Below are positions 1 to 13,319 of a DNA stretch of 64,000 bases, one piece after another (position 1 is the first letter of the stretch; the number at the start of each line of letters is the position of its first letter). The notes beneath the pieces were generated by a model. That model worked only from the letters and a program-made list of their open reading frames with translations. It did not search any database and was not told the origin of the DNA. The position numbers and the translations under genes were made by a program. Source of the DNA: Lytechinus pictus (lineage: Eukaryota > Echinodermata > Echinoidea > Temnopleuroida > Toxopneustidae); assembly GCF_037042905.1 (NCBI RefSeq), contig NC_087251.1, positions 44,703,373-44,767,372 on the forward strand, given 5' to 3'.

Positions 1-353
1 GGTGTTTTACCGAATCATGAGCAAAGTGTCTCACGTCGGTTTCGAAGAAGACTGCGGTAAAATCAATTTATACTGATGGAAGCAACGATGCACGATGAGA
101 TATTTGCCATCAGGATTTAATTATTTCATGAGAACATGAAAAGTTTGATCGACCCGGGGAAACGGAGATGACTAGAAATGGGGGCCCGGTGAAATAAAGG
201 GGGTCCGTTTGAAAAGTGAAAAGAGCATAGCGTTCGGCAAAAAAAACATTAAGTAATGGAAACGCCATAAATCTAAAGAACGAACTAAAAAGATTAAGGG
301 AAAGAAAGAAATTGGAAATGAAGGAAGGAAAAGATAGGGTTTGGGAATAATGT

Positions 354-376
354 GTGTGCGCGTGTGTGTGGGATCT

Positions 377-407
<31 letters not shown>
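354..407. repeat. (GT)n microsatellite
   Basis: GTGTGTGTGTGTGTGTGTGT with a few interruptions (GTGCGCGTG at the left). Confidence 0.9.
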
Positions 408-416
408 AGAAATTTT

Positions 417-636
417 ACATGTACAAACAACAGCTCTGGCAACTCTTTTTTAATTAAATATGTTGTGAAAACAAAATGAAATGAAGAGATTTAAGGTAAC
501 CCAGCACTATCATCCCTTTGAAAATTTGGTGAGGCCGAAAAAAAAACTGTCTCTGCCGGAAATCGAACCCGTTCCCTATATTCATTTCTTTCACAACATA
601 TTAAATAAAAAGAGTTGCCAAAGCTGATGTACATGT
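417..636. mobile_element. Short foldback element with tRNA-like core
   Basis: The arms 417-470 and 589-636 are reverse complements over about 48 bases (GGCAACTCTTTTT and ATATGTTGTGAAA shared). The middle contains, on the minus strand, GGGTTCGATTTCCG near 558-572, which resembles a pol III B box; no convincing A box accompanies it. Likely a MITE that has captured, or is derived from, a SINE fragment. Confidence 0.6.
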
Positions 637-3042
637 ATAACTTCTTACACAGTCGTGAGAACGCTTGACGCTCCGACTGCAATATAGAAAAGATAAATTT
701 GACTGACACAACCGATTTTATGTGTGTTTGGGGGGAATACACACATTTAAAAGGGTGGAATGATTCCTGTGTTTTCAATGTAATATCCTAATTTGCAGGA
801 CTTTTGCTAGAGTCTCTACCGGCGTAATATTTTCATAATGTCATCTAGGTTGTATTTTAGATATTGCATATATAGTTTAACGATTAAGAGCACACTTTAT
901 TTCATTCACTCCGCCCCCCTCCAAGGCTTGAAAGAAGAGCAGAAGGATATATCATTCAGCATATTCAGTATTACATTCATCCATTTATTGTGTCCATAAA
1001 AAGGATAATAGTTTGCATTTATGGTCATTCTTGCTTTACAATAACTCACAGAGTCATATTACAACATTGATAATCAGATGAACATAATTATATGAATGCC
1101 AAAATTTGAAATGCTACATAAACAAAGTGCATTTCACACAAAGGACGCATACCTTACTGATAAATACAATCGGGTTCAACTCCGGGATTAAATACTGGTA
1201 AACAATTTTCATCCGTGGTGAAACAATGCTGCTTAATTTCTACTTAAAAAAACACAAATTCCTGCAGCAGAGTATCGAGAACACCTGTAATCTTACTGCA
1301 CTGTGTAATATTACATGCATTTGTGTAAAATTACAGAAAATAGATATTTGGTGTATGTAACCTTAATGATTTATTGTAATAAAACTGTTTTCTCCCTTTT
1401 TAAAACAAACCTGTTCTGTAAAATTTTATAAAAAATTGATAAAATCTTTCCTGTTTTAACAATTTACAGAATGATTTGGTTACTTCTTTTTGTAAAATCT
1501 GTTTTTTAAATTTTTCTTCTGTAAAATCTTCTATCAGTGTAGTGTGTTAATATATTAAGTTTGAATAAGAGTCTTCCATTTAATAAACCTGACTTCAAAC
1601 ACAATTATTTTGGTACTTTTCTTCCTGACCGAATGGCTAGCATGTTGACGGCTGTTGCCATTTATTCCCATGAACAAAACGACCGGTCCAGTGCTCAAAT
1701 GTACACTTAAAACCACTTCATATTTTATATCCTCAGTCATTCATTAAACAAAGGAAATATTGAAACTACTTTCCGGAATTGACTCATGAATCGAGCATTA
1801 TCATAAAAGCATTCAAAGAGCAATTCATTTGATAGGGAGTAGGCCAACTCAATTCGGAATGCTGATGCCACTGTCTCCAAATTATCTCAAAATGTTTAAA
1901 TCAATGATTAAGCACGTCCGTTTCATTATAGACAAATGTGAATCATCAATGCAAGTAAGTGAGGGTGTGTATGGGTGTGTGTGTGTGAGGGTGTGTATGT
2001 GCATGTATGATTTTGTGTAACTGAGTTTTAAAAGACTTGTATCAAAGTTAGAGAACTCTTTTTTTGTTCTGTAGAAAGAAAAATACACGACAGTGATATC
2101 CAAAATATAACCAATATATGTCTTACAAAAACAACACATTAAAAGTATGCATGTGTTGATCGGTAGATACATTTCCACAGTACATAGGCAAAAATCATAC
2201 TCTTCAAATAAATACCATAAACTTATGTTTGACCATTCTGACCTGAAACACTGCTGCTGTCAATAAAAATCACAATGCGCTGCACTCAGTGATTATGTGC
2301 CTGGTATTAGGGGGAGTTCGGGCCTCGGTTGGATTTTGCAAAAAAGTATACTTCTTGAGTTACTGACACAGTTCAACAATTCCGTGTTTGAAATATAAAA
2401 CAAATAATCACCTTTTTTCAATCTCTTCACTGTCTCAAAAATCTTTTGGATTCACTAAAATCATACGTGTGTATACGTATTTATGTTCAATAAATGTTAG
2501 GCATGGAAAAGGATTTACCTCATTATGAAATAAATATAGAATGCTGAAGTATTTAACCAAACAGAGAGAAAACACATTTTTTCATCCTTTATGCATTGTA
2601 TAAATAGAAAAAGTTAGAATTATCAATGTACTGATGTACATTTAATTTACATGAGTTTATTTAAAAGATATTGAACTATATATAATTTATAATCAAAGCA
2701 TCGTGAATCTAGATCCAAGCACCTTAACTTGCATTCAGCTGGGAAGAAAAATAGACTACTTGTCACCACTTTCAACATCCACTTCACCAAATACAAAATT
2801 AATTACCTAAACACCCAATTTCATTATAAAAGTACAAAATAAAGAGGATTTGGCCTGCAAATCATTATATCACTATTTCTGTCAATACGATAAGTTGGTA
2901 AGATATATCTAAAATATTGCACTAAAATATCCATTCACCCATAAGATGAGTATAGGGGAATTCGAATCCCAAGCAATCTAACGTTATAAAGTAAGATACG
3001 AGGAAGACTTTGCAGGCAAAACAGTTCATAAATATTAGAACC
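637..3042. other. Intergenic, no gene seen
   Basis: AT-rich sequence containing the TGTAAAAT repeat (1230-1545) and a GT-rich patch (1960-2015). Only short frames without recognisable domains. It may include 3' UTR of the minus-strand ankyrin gene; TTTATT at 2656-2661 is a possible poly(A) signal. Confidence 0.6.
1230..1545. repeat. TGTAAAAT-rich interspersed repeat
   Basis: The words TGTAAAATT, TTTACAGAA and TCTGTAAAATCT recur in both orientations, ending ATCAGTGTAGTG. Resembles short foldback elements with ACAGTGTA ends, but terminal pairing is weak. Confidence 0.4.
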
Positions 3043-3170
3043 CGGGGCCGACCAACGATTTCCAAAATGGGGGGCTGAACAGATATAAAATCAGAATGTG
3101 ATATTCATTTTTACATTTTCGTACACTTTTAATGAAAAAAGGTGTGGGGGCTACCCCCTCCCGCCAATCC
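3043..3170. mobile_element. Degenerate copy of the CAGGGGCCG short element
   Basis: It shares GGGGCCG, AACGATTT, GGGGGGCTGA, AAATCAGAAT, TCATTTTTAC, GTACAC and GGGGCT...CCCC in the same order as the better preserved element at 52873-53016. Terminal repeats have decayed. Confidence 0.6.
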
Positions 3171-3357
3171 TGGTTCTGCTTCACCTGACTAACAATACAC
3201 TTATCAGCCTGAGATTTCTAATTGACTTTTGTTTGATGATATAATACAGTAAATAAAATAACAATAATAAAAAAAAAACATTGAAAAACTAAATCCATCA
3301 TGACATTTATAGATATGATAATGATAATTATTTTATGGCAAAAGTGACAGCTCTAAT

Positions 3358-4950
3358 CTATTGTCCAGTCACAACACGCTTTGGGGAAAGAGGAGGAAGG
3401 CGCGGTGTCTGATCACCTTGTCCATGTAAATCAACCCTCAACATGTTTTTTATTTGGGGTGACTTGTAATTGTCAATGTCCACATTAATATGGGTGGTAC
3501 TGTTCACGCTTTGCCGCATAGAAGCAGTGTCGGGCGAAGAGCACATTGGGGAAAGCGCTTCGGTGCTCCGACTCAAGAAGGACAAGTTGAGCAAGTTCTT
3601 GGAGTGGGGATTTTCAAGGTACAGATTTGACAAGGATTGTCCCATCTTCTTCTTCTGTACGCTTATGTCCTCGTCGGAATTAGAGCTTCTTTCATACGTA
3701 CAGCCATCGAAGCTCTTCGACTGTCTTTGATTCGAGTTGCGGTTAATGGCAGATAATGGGCGGCGTGGTACAGAAGGTTTTGTCCGTTTTATGAAGATAG
3801 TGTTGAACCCTGACCGGTTGTCTGAATCCTGGTTGAGGTTGTCGGTTTCTTCTTCACAATGATAGCCTAGTGAGTCCGGGTTTGTAACTTCTGGTAAACT
3901 TGCTCGTTTCATTTCGATAATTTGTTTTCTTACACCTGGGATATCATGGATGTTTTTGACCGGATGTAGGGCATGAAAACGTCGCGACAACGCATCCATA
4001 TGCAGCTGAGGGTTCTTCCGGTATGAGGGTGGTGTAGGTACGGCTATTGTTCCCTTCAGGTAAGTTTGTCTTGGGGATAGTTCTTCGCTTGAGCTTTCCT
4101 TGCTATCATTAGCACGAGGGCTGTACCCATCATTACTTGAACAGCTTGATTCTATACTTTCGTTCTTTTTCAAGTTCGCCCGGGGATCGTCGTCCTGTTT
4201 CGTTGAGCTAGTATCTGTTGGTTTCGACTGGCGACGAATTTTCGGCAAAAATGCCTCCATTTCCGGCGTGGAACATCCTCCCTCGCGAGCCCATTCTGCG
4301 GCAGTCATGTTCTTAAACTGGTCCCTTTGATCTAAGGAGGCCTTACCCTCGTGGGTGAGAAGCTTCACACATTCCATATCACCAATTTTCGCGGCCAACA
4401 TTAATGCACTCATCCCTTCTCCATTCAGTTTGTCCACGTCTAAGCCTAATCTTCGAAACGATCTTGTCAGAATCAGTATCCCCGTCGCATTCCCGACCAT
4501 GCTGCAGTAAATCAAAGGAGTATTGCCATTGTTGTCTACTATGTTCGGATCCACGTTGTTCTTTACCAGAATCTTGATAACATCCTTATACTGAAATTCG
4601 GCTGCATAGCTGAGTGCAGTCCGACCCATATTATCCCGGTGATTTACATTGGCTCCATGCTGAAGCAAAAGCTGGACGACCTTTAATCGAGTCTGACCGT
4701 CGTCGATTTTCATAGCTCTGATCAGAGGGGTTTTTCCATGCGAGTCCCGAGAGTTGACCACCGCCTGACCCTCGACGGCATCGAGAATGAACTTGGCAAG
4801 ATGGATCTTGCCCTTGGCTACGGCATCATGAATGGCAGCTCCACCCGAAATCTGACCAAGACTCCCTCGACGAGCTCTCTCGCGAACTGATGGTATGCGA
4901 CGTAAGATGGAGGACATGGTCGGCGAACCACCATCACCATGACTCGACAT
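3358..4950 (-). CDS. ANKRD63: Ankyrin-repeat protein, ANKRD63-like, apparently single coding exon
   Basis: A 530-residue open frame with start at 4950 and TAG stop at 3358-3360. About five ankyrin repeats fill residues 37-215, with typical TPL/TAL and LLLQHGANVN cores. Residues 164-170 read SFRRLGL, and the neighbouring segments (KGKIHLAKFILDA near 46-58; ALMLAAKIGDMECVKLLT near 182-199) match my memory of vertebrate ANKRD63 in order and spacing. The C-terminal half (about 230-530) is Ser-, Pro- and charge-rich, likely disordered and without a recognised domain; human ANKRD63 is shorter (about 380 aa, recalled). Ankyrin repeats bind proteins; the partner and role are unknown to me. There are no introns inside the frame. 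An upstream 5' UTR exon cannot be excluded. ANKRD34 or another ankyrin family is the alternative, but the SFRRLGL segment favours ANKRD63. No gene neighbours it within about 18 kb downstream on the plus strand. Confidence 0.8.
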   Translation of the reverse strand: MSSHGDGGSPTMSSILRRIPSVRERARRGSLGQISGGAAIHDAVAKGKIHLAKFILDAVEGQAVVNSRDSHGKTPLIRAMKIDDGQTRLKVVQLLLQHGANVNHRDNMGRTALSYAAEFQYKDVIKILVKNNVDPNIVDNNGNTPLIYCSMVGNATGILILTRSFRRLGLDVDKLNGEGMSALMLAAKIGDMECVKLLTHEGKASLDQRDQFKNMTAAEWAREGGCSTPEMEAFLPKIRRQSKPTDTSSTKQDDDPRANLKKNESIESSCSSNDGYSPRANDSKESSSEELSPRQTYLKGTIAVPTPPSYRKNPQLHMDALSRRFHALHPVKNIHDIPGVRKQIIEMKRASLPEVTNPDSLGYHCEEETDNLNQDSDNRSGFNTIFIKRTKPSVPRRPLSAINRNSNQRQSKSFDGCTYERSSNSDEDISVQKKKMGQSLSNLYLENPHSKNLLNLSFLSRSTEALSPMCSSPDTASMRQSVNSTTHINVDIDNYKSPQIKNMLRVDLHGQGDQTPRLPPLSPKRVVTGQ

Positions 4951-7900
4951 GATGTTTTTTATGTTCAGTAATAGCGTTATATCTGCTCTAAAGAATTGAA
5001 TTCTCAGACTTGATTGAAAATGTCATTAATTCTTGCTCCATAGAAATTACTCCCTATAAGTTGTATATCCTTTATGCCAATATCCTGGGTGTGCAAGACA
5101 AGAACAAAAACAGCGAGGACTAAACGTTGTCTGTTTCAGCAGCAAAAATACACACATACTGTATCATTCCATGTAGGATGTGATTTGCCTGAGAAACAAA
5201 ATGAGGAATCGAATGTTATCTCCATTTTCAGTCGTACCAAGAGAAAACATCTATTATCTTGGTTGATTATTGTCTTATAAAGCTTCAGTATTGTCCTTGC
5301 GAACTCTCATAGAATATTGAAAATATTGTATTGAGCAGTTGGCAAACACGTCCTCACTATCTTTACGCATATCAAATGAGTATCAGACAAGTTTACATCC
5401 AGAAGCATAAAGACGGGAAAGTGTATTTCATGTCAGCGCTAGTCTTTCATATGAGATAACATCCTCGAGACAAGAAAGCAATTTCTCCTCCCTTGGCGAA
5501 TATGATTATCATTCCGTATTCAGGCATCTCGCGCTTTCACGGTGTAATTATTTCCGCACCGCACCATCTATTGTCTCTCCAATATCATTCGACACACGCT
5601 TTGCACAAAAAAGCTTTCGTGAAACAATTTTGAGAGTGTGAGACGGGGAAAGAGAAAACGATGGCGAAAAGGTCCAGACGTGTTGATGACCAAGCTTTAA
5701 AGTCTTAAGAATGTATCGAAATCGATCGTCGCTGTCAGGTTTTACGGTGGCATTGACAACCGGCATCACGATGCGACTGATATCAAAGTATCTTCATGGC
5801 ATCCGACAATCCGACTGGTGGGTAAAGAGACTTTGATGGAAGCTCATTAGGTATATCCCCCGCAATTCTCTATCTCTTTTCTGATTCGATGAATGCGTGA
5901 GTGCTACTAGTCTTTGCCGTACAGGATTTTTCAACAAAATGTATCATTCCGATATCTGGAATGGTGCTCTGGCGTACAGATGGGGGAGGGGGCTTGGGGT
6001 CATGCTCCCCCCCCCAAAAAAAAAGGGTTCACAACCAAGGGAAACAAAGGAGAAAAAGAAAGAGATTGGAAGGGAAGGGAAGAGGACAAAAATGTATTTT
6101 TTTCTAAATATATTAACTCTATCACAAAATTAGATTTTCGTTTTCGCTTCGCATTCTCTTAACCTTTTTAGAAATATTCCTCTGTACTGCATGTCTGACT
6201 CCTCAAAAATTTTAAATCTTTGGCGTATTATGCTACTGGAAGAATGAATGGTTACCAGTATAGCGGATGAGCTTAGAATACATGGGCTTAATAGTGTCGT
6301 GCATGGTGAACGGTTTTCTCAATCTGACCCTCCCCTTACAAACACAATTTACGCACACCCTCCTACAAGGCACTCCACACACACACACACACACACAAAC
6401 ACACCCTCTCGCCCCCCACACACCCTCACACTCATACAGGCGGGGGATTTGGATCCAGACAAGTGGTGATGTTAAGGATAAATATTATGATAGATAATTC
6501 GTTATACACACTCCTCAGCACAAGAATATTGCCGAATTTTCTCCAGCTTCTTTTGTAGGAGAATGTTTGCCAAAATTGATGGAGCTAATTACAGAGATCG
6601 AGCGCGATATGACAGACATTGCCTAGCTTCACGATGGTGGTGATCGCAATGAGGGTTATCGTGCAGAAAGATAAACATGATGTCAATGTTGATTACCCTT
6701 GTCGTCTCAACCGGTCGCTAAGTGCTCATTAGGCCTTCCAATATTGTACCCGGTCCATTAAGTTTCAGACGACACCCACCAAAGAGTTTCGTCGCAACGA
6801 GACAAAAAAAAAAACCCCGACAAAAACGAAGTCCCATTTGATGTATATGTATAAATTATGATAAATGTCAGGTGCGGTAAATAGAAAGGGGGTGCTAAAG
6901 AAGGTTGTATAAAGTAAATGATACCCAAAGTAATGTACCATCTTTTTTTATGAACGAATCCAACCAATTGAGTCCGTTGGAGGGACTGATATGAATTTAC
7001 GATATCAGTTGAATTTTTCCATAAACAAGATTTAAAACTCATCACTCAACAATTCTTATATAACAAAATATAACAATGCTTCATTTATGATGAAATTGTA
7101 TACTGCTATACAAATGGCAAATCGTTTTTATAAAATCTTCAGATCAAAATAATTTGTAGTTCCTGTGCGATAAATTGTTAACCTTATCCTTAATAGACAA
7201 TATATATATATACATATAATATGACTGATACAAATTGCGTTCATGTATTCCTTATTACCAGACGTCTGTATTTATTTCAGTTTCCAAATCGATCAAAGTC
7301 AAATAAATATTTGGGTTTTTATCTTTTATTAAGGTTAGCACTTTCAGTTAAAGAGATTGATTTACAAACAAACACTGCATATCAATTGAAGTATACTATG
7401 ATATTTCATGAAATGCATGATACATTACATAAAAGAATATAAACCAAAACGAAAAAATTAGGAGGAGTTAGCCTCAGGTTGTCATCCTGTTGTACTTGTG
7501 TGTTTTTAAGGGAGGGGGTTATACTATTCATACAAATATTTCAATAGGAGGCTGCACTCTACGAGCTCCTCTTCTTAGCAGCCTCCTCCACTTCCAACCT
7601 GTTTATATGATTATCTTGATTACGATGTACATTGATATTTTCTCTGTCTTTTTTGCTTATATATTCATTTATCAAGATGTACAGAACAAAATACAATTAT
7701 TGTATAAATAATGGAAATTGAAACAAACGAAATGAAATGAAATGAAAATAATTAGAATCGAGTAAATATTTCAAAATGAAGCCTTTACAGGTTTTTTTTT
7801 ATTTGGGGTGGGGGAATTTCTATGAGTTCGGAACTATTAAGTTTGTCATGAGAGGTGGAGTGGTGTAGCATTTTAAGAGTGTACAACAGTTTTCCTTAAA

Positions 7901-8934
7901 ACTGTCCATAAAATGATTTTTAAAGATCCCTGTTTCATGTATTTGTGTGTGTTGCGTATATAGATTGAAATTTGTAAAAGGTACGTCGCGTTAATAATTG
8001 TAAACAGTAAATCTAGATCAAATTCACAGGTCCAAACTAATTCGACACTTTGAATATCATTGGTAGGCAATTGCTCTTTAGTTTTGAAGAAGTATAAAAT
8101 AAGTTTTATACGTATAAATTCTGTGTTTAAAACTATACAGGAAAAAATGTCCAGTGTTTTCCAAACCATATCAATGAAATAATGATAATCCTAAACATTG
8201 ATATTATCTCTACACGATTTACCAATAAAGGTTTCTAAGCACTTTCAAATACGAGACGAGACCATCGTGCTTGGTAACGAGTGCTTAATTAGACACATGA
8301 ATCCATGATGTGCCTCACCCGAATTCGACCGAACATAATGGGCATACCTGCTTGACAAAACGCAGAACTACGTGCATAAACGCACAACTCTGAGTTCATG
8401 AAAAAATTAAGTCATATAATTATGTGTATAATTGGCAAAAAAATATTAAGAACCGAGAACGGAGCCCTGAGATATCCACTAGATGTAGACGTCGATTACT
8501 TCTATGTTGTTTTTAGTTTGCGTGTGAATCGAAAGATGATGCTTGTAAAGTGTTTGTTGAGAATTTTAAAGACATATTTCACATACACTCATAGAAACAA
8601 CGAGGACCATGATAAAACCATAATTTTTTTTAGCATCCAGCTTAATTCTTCTTACTACACCTTTTGCAAGAAAAACGCAAAGGAGAACATACAGTATCCT
8701 TCAAGCATACGATTTCCCCTCTGTATACCACTCATCGCTGCGCATCCCCCATCATCACATAGCTCGAGGGCACTTAGTGATGACTTTACACCATTAGCAA
8801 TCAACAAATGCCACTCTCTTCCCCATCTGATCCTCTACGGTTAACTCATTAATTCTAATACTACCGCATCCGGCTGCACGGAGGGGAGCTTGGTAATACG
8901 AGGTCTATACTACAGATAGGTAGAGGTCAATGTG
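4951..8934. other. Intergenic upstream of the ankyrin gene, no second gene seen
   Basis: The first few hundred bases probably hold the 5' UTR and promoter of the ankyrin gene, without a clear TATA box. C-rich and (CA)n patches at 6009-6030 and 6376-6400. An unrecognised 148-codon plus frame (8398-8844) has no domain and low-complexity composition; I do not call it a gene. Confidence 0.55.
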
Positions 8935-9180
8935 TACGATGAGTTACCATTTGGTCTAATGATACCTTGTCATACGGTAAATCGCCACTTGGTCTATAAG
9001 TATCCGCATTGTCTACTTTCCTTGTGGTCTCAACCTACTCGGTCTAATCCCTGTTCGTCTACGACAAATTCGTCTGCTAACCACTTGAGTGTAATAACCG
9101 TTTAGCCCATCCATCATTTTGTCTTATTTCCAGTTAGGCTATACCCATTTCGCCTAATACCAACTTGGTCTAACATTATA
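8935..9180. repeat. TTGGTCTA-rich interspersed repeat, copy 1
   Basis: Words such as TTTGGTCTAAT, CACTTGGTCTAT, TTGTCTACTTTCC, TCGGTCTAATCC, CAGTTAGGCTATACC and CTTGGTCTAACA recur every 20-30 bases. The same series is present at 31875-32320. Confidence 0.7.
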
Positions 9181-9332
9181 AGAGAGACTCTTACATCTAT
9201 GGTCTAACGCATCGTCATGAACATAGTCAACCGATGAGACAAGCTCGTAATATATGAAATTATCATATATGGAAGAAACGTGGAGAAACATGAGTGGATT
9301 TAGTGACAAATAGATCAATCGAAAATGAATAT

Positions 9333-9938
9333 TAAAGGACAAATCCACCCCAACAAAAAGTTGATCTGAATAAAAAGAGAAAAATCCTACTTGCATAACA
9401 CTGAAAATTTCATCAAAATCGGATGTAAAAAAATAAGATAGTGACATTTTTAAGTTTCGCTTAATTTCACAAAATAGTTATATGCACTTCCTGGTCGGTA
9501 TGCAAATGAGGTGACTGATGATATCACTCACTCACTATTTCTTTTGTATTTTATTGTATAAAATATTATAATTTTTTCCTCATTGTCCTGTAAAACAAAG
9601 TTTTATTTCTCCCTGAAAATGAATGAAATACTATTGTTTAACATTTTATGGTTCAGTCAAGTTGTTCCTTATTGTTAAATCTGCAAAAAATTGAAATATT
9701 GTAAAATTCTAACAATAAAAAACAAAAGAAATAATGAGTGAGGGACATCATCAACTCTCTCATTTGCATGTGACTAAATTGTGCATATTACTATTTTGTG
9801 AAAAATAAGCGAAACTTTAAAATGTCATAACTTCTTTAATTTTACATCCGATTTTGGTGAAATTTTCAGCATTATGCTTGTCTGATTTTTCTCTATTGAG
9901 TCAAATCAACATTTAATATCTGGGGTGGACTTGGCCTT
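9333..9938. mobile_element. Foldback element family A, copy 1 (full length)
   Basis: Begins TAAAGGACAAATCCACCCC and ends GGGGTGGACTTGGCCTT; the arms of about 150 bp are inverted copies (TTTCATCAAAATCGGATGT against ACATCCGATTTTGGTGAAA). The middle holds TGCAAATGAGGTGACTGATG. No coding capacity. Confidence 0.85.
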
Positions 9939-11344
9939 GAACCAAACCATGCGGCAATTCGATGACTTTAATCACAATTGATATTAAGGCCGAATTGAAA
10001 TAAGACCAACAAGCTCTAAAATCAATCTTTCACATCATGATTAGGCCTATAGTTACATTCATGAACAATGTTATAGCAAACATATTCCCAACTTCGCATT
10101 TCGGATTATGATACTGGAAAATAACGACGATTATCTTAAGGCTTCACGACGCGTAAGATGAATATACTGTCGGAGAAATAAAATCATAAACAGACGAGGC
10201 CGAATCATAGAAAGGGTTATAATGATTGATGTTTTATTATATGTATTCTTATGTGGTCATTTTCACAGAGGGCGAATTCTGCATTTCCATTACTTTAATC
10301 AACGATGACTCGTTATGAAGGACTTCAGAGAAAAATCAAATACACTACTGACAAGTTAATGACTTTATGTATCTTTTTGCTTTTATAAATCATATCCAAG
10401 ATTATAAAACATCATAATGTATGATTTATTTTTTGATGACAGAAAAAATCTCCTCAAATGCTTGAGAAATTGTCTTCCTTATGAATTAGTGTGAGACAGG
10501 CTATAAGATGCAATTCCACACTATTGTGTTTATAGCGACTGGGCAGAGAAGTCTACAGTATGTAATATTTATATATAGGTACAGCCTTCAATATACGATA
10601 ATCGTTCGTCATGCATATTCATGAACCAAGTAGACATACACTAATGTTGACATAGATGATAGATATCAAATAGGAGCGCAGACTATCTGATCTGTAAAAT
10701 TATTTCGTTGCCTAGCAACTAGTTAGCTATATATAGCAACTCAAAGCAAATTTCTATTCAGCAATATTGTAGTTTTAAGACGGCTATGTCGTGTAATGAC
10801 TTACGAGCCTACTTAGAAGAATGCTGCTACGTTTTTCGTAAGCACGTTGGTAATTAAAAGATTTTACTTTATATAAACATATCCATGTTGCCTTGTTACT
10901 TACAAATTCCTCATTGTAACAAAGGACGTTATTGCAAACTTCACATCTTACAAACCGCATCATTTCAGATTTATTTCAAAATGTTGATTTTGAACAAAAA
11001 AAAATTCTGACAGCAGCTATTGTGACTTTACAATAATCATATAAAAAATCGACATGTGCATGTTGGATAATGTCGAAACCACAGATTACAAAGTAACTCT
11101 AATATATATACCTCACTGCCTTTTTATAACCACCCCCCCCCCCCAAACAAATAATAAAAATAATAATAAGATAAAATATATAAAATAAATTGAAATACTA
11201 CTGAAAAAAGAAGAGTGATCTTACAAATAGTTCAACTACATATGCAATTCAATTCTAAATTATGAGGTGGTAATCTTGATATTAATTGAGGCGTTGTGAT
11301 ATGGCAGTGTTATATTGGAGGATATGTGATTATTTGATAGGGTG
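9939..11344. other. Intergenic, nothing recognised
   Basis: AT-rich, with a C-run at 11132-11145. No coding or repeat family identified. Confidence 0.5.
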
Positions 11345-11945
11345 AATTCATGAGGGAACGCAATTAGTGAGAGGTGGGTGTGGGTGTGCGATTAAGAGAG
11401 TGCTTTCGTGTGGGCAATCAATGTATGTGAGGATGTGGGTTGTGTTTGCGTGTGAGTAAGAGAGTGCTTTCACGAGGAGATACAAATTGTGGGAGTGTGT
11501 GTGTGCGTGCGATTGAGAGAGTGCTTTCGTGTGGGCGATCAATGTGTGTGGATGTGGGTTGCGTTTGCGTGGGTGCGTGAGGGAGGAAGTGTCTTCATGT
11601 GCGGATACTCTTGGTGAGAGTGTTGGTGTGGGGGAAGAGGGTGGAATTAGTTGGGAATACTACAGGTGAGAGTGTGGGTGTGGTTGCAATTAGGTTGGAA
11701 TACTACTGATGAGAGTGTGGGTGTGGGAGAAGATTGTGCAATTAGGTGGGAAGAGTGTGGGTGTGGGGGAAGATGGTGCAATTAGGTGGGAAGAGTGTGG
11801 GTGTGGGGGAAGAGGGTGAAATTAGGTGGGAAGAGTGTGGGTGTGGGGGAAGAGGGTGAAATTAGGTGGGAAGAGTGTGGGTGTGGGGGAAGAGGGTGAA
11901 ATTAGGTGGTGAGAGTGTGGGTGTGTTTGCGCCATTGAGAGAGTG
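11345..11945. repeat. GT-rich minisatellite, 40-bp units at the right half
   Basis: From about 11740 to 11930 the phrase GTGTGGGGGAAGAGGGTGAA then ATTAGGTGGGAAGAGTGTGG repeats with an exact 40-base period; to the left the units grow longer and diverge. No gene. Confidence 0.85.
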
Positions 11946-13319
11946 AATTCGTGTGGGAATGCATGTGTGTAAGGATGTGGATGAGAATGACAGAGAGGGG
12001 CGTGGATATGTGTGTAATACTAGTAGTGGTGATGGTGGGAGAATGGGTGCTTCTTATACGATGTATGGACATTTCATGTCAAACGAGGTATTTTCATCCA
12101 TCATTGTAAAGCTAAATTTTGAAGAAGATATAATCAAAGATGTACGAACCCTTACAATATTGGCTTCATTTTTCCCCGTCGTGAAAGCATAAATATAAAT
12201 AGGTCAAAATGATTGAAGCCTCATATATATGTCTTTATTTCAAAGATTCGCAGAGTGAATCATTCTGTGTCTAATTTACATTGTGTCTTACTTTGCAAAT
12301 ACATCCGGATTCCTTAGTTCCCTTGGAGTGCAAATACAGTACTAAAACTACGGTGTTCACAATGATTAAGAGGGGTATTGATTGGCTCTTTAAGGGTATC
12401 TAATTACCCAATCTTTCTGATTTCCGAGGATAAGTATATTTAATTAAGGTCTGTGCTCGGAGTACACGTATAAGAATGGGTTTCTGGGAAATGTATGAGG
12501 TCACGATATCTCTGTACGTGCAGTAAGGCACTAGGGGTTTCAGACGGGGCTGTCTACAACTTTATTGCGTAACATGCGTGCCAAGGAGATAACTAACATA
12601 TTTAATGACCAATTTGAGATCATTCTACTGGAGCTTGATTATATTTAGCAGTGATTTCTTACGATGGGTTCAGGTGTTATTCTAAATGTTAATTGCGTAG
12701 CCATCAGAATGGATATACGTCCTTCTAAAAATATTCCTCTGAAATTGGTTTGCATATATATATATATATATATCTGCAGCTTAAAATCGAATAACAAAAA
12801 TCATTTCTTTAAAAATCGTTCCTAACCTTCCCCCTCCTAAGTAAATTTATCGTTACCCCTCTTTTACTTATGTAATGCCACATTTGATCACATGAACGTT
12901 AGTTGAATATTTCTGACTTTTATCGCGTTAACATTTCATTTATCTTTCTTTTGTACTGATTGTAGTAATAGTGTTTGTCTTTTTATTCAGGACCAAAATT
13001 AAAAACAGTGTCCTGATCTTGTTATCCTGTTTAAATATATTTGAATCAAAATAGATAAAGAAATAAATATACATATGAGGGCCCTTAAATGTGGCTAGAC
13101 TCACCAGGGAAGTTATTATTAATATCAAACGCAATTTGATATGTTTGAATGGATGATTTGTAGGATGAAATACATTAAAATCGTATGTTAAATCATCAGC
13201 TCTCATATTTCCTTTTCTACCACGTCCCTATGATATTTAATGAAACAAAACGTAAAATCGGAAGAAAAAAAAACGTATCGTTCCTTTTTTACCCTAAAGA
13301 AAAAATGCCACAAGATATA
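11946..13319. other. Intergenic, nothing recognised
   Basis: Contains an (AT)n run near 12754-12772. Short frames only. Confidence 0.5.

Noticed and set aside
8398-8844. 148-codon plus-strand frame
   Set aside because: No recognisable domain and AT-driven composition; nothing supports coding.
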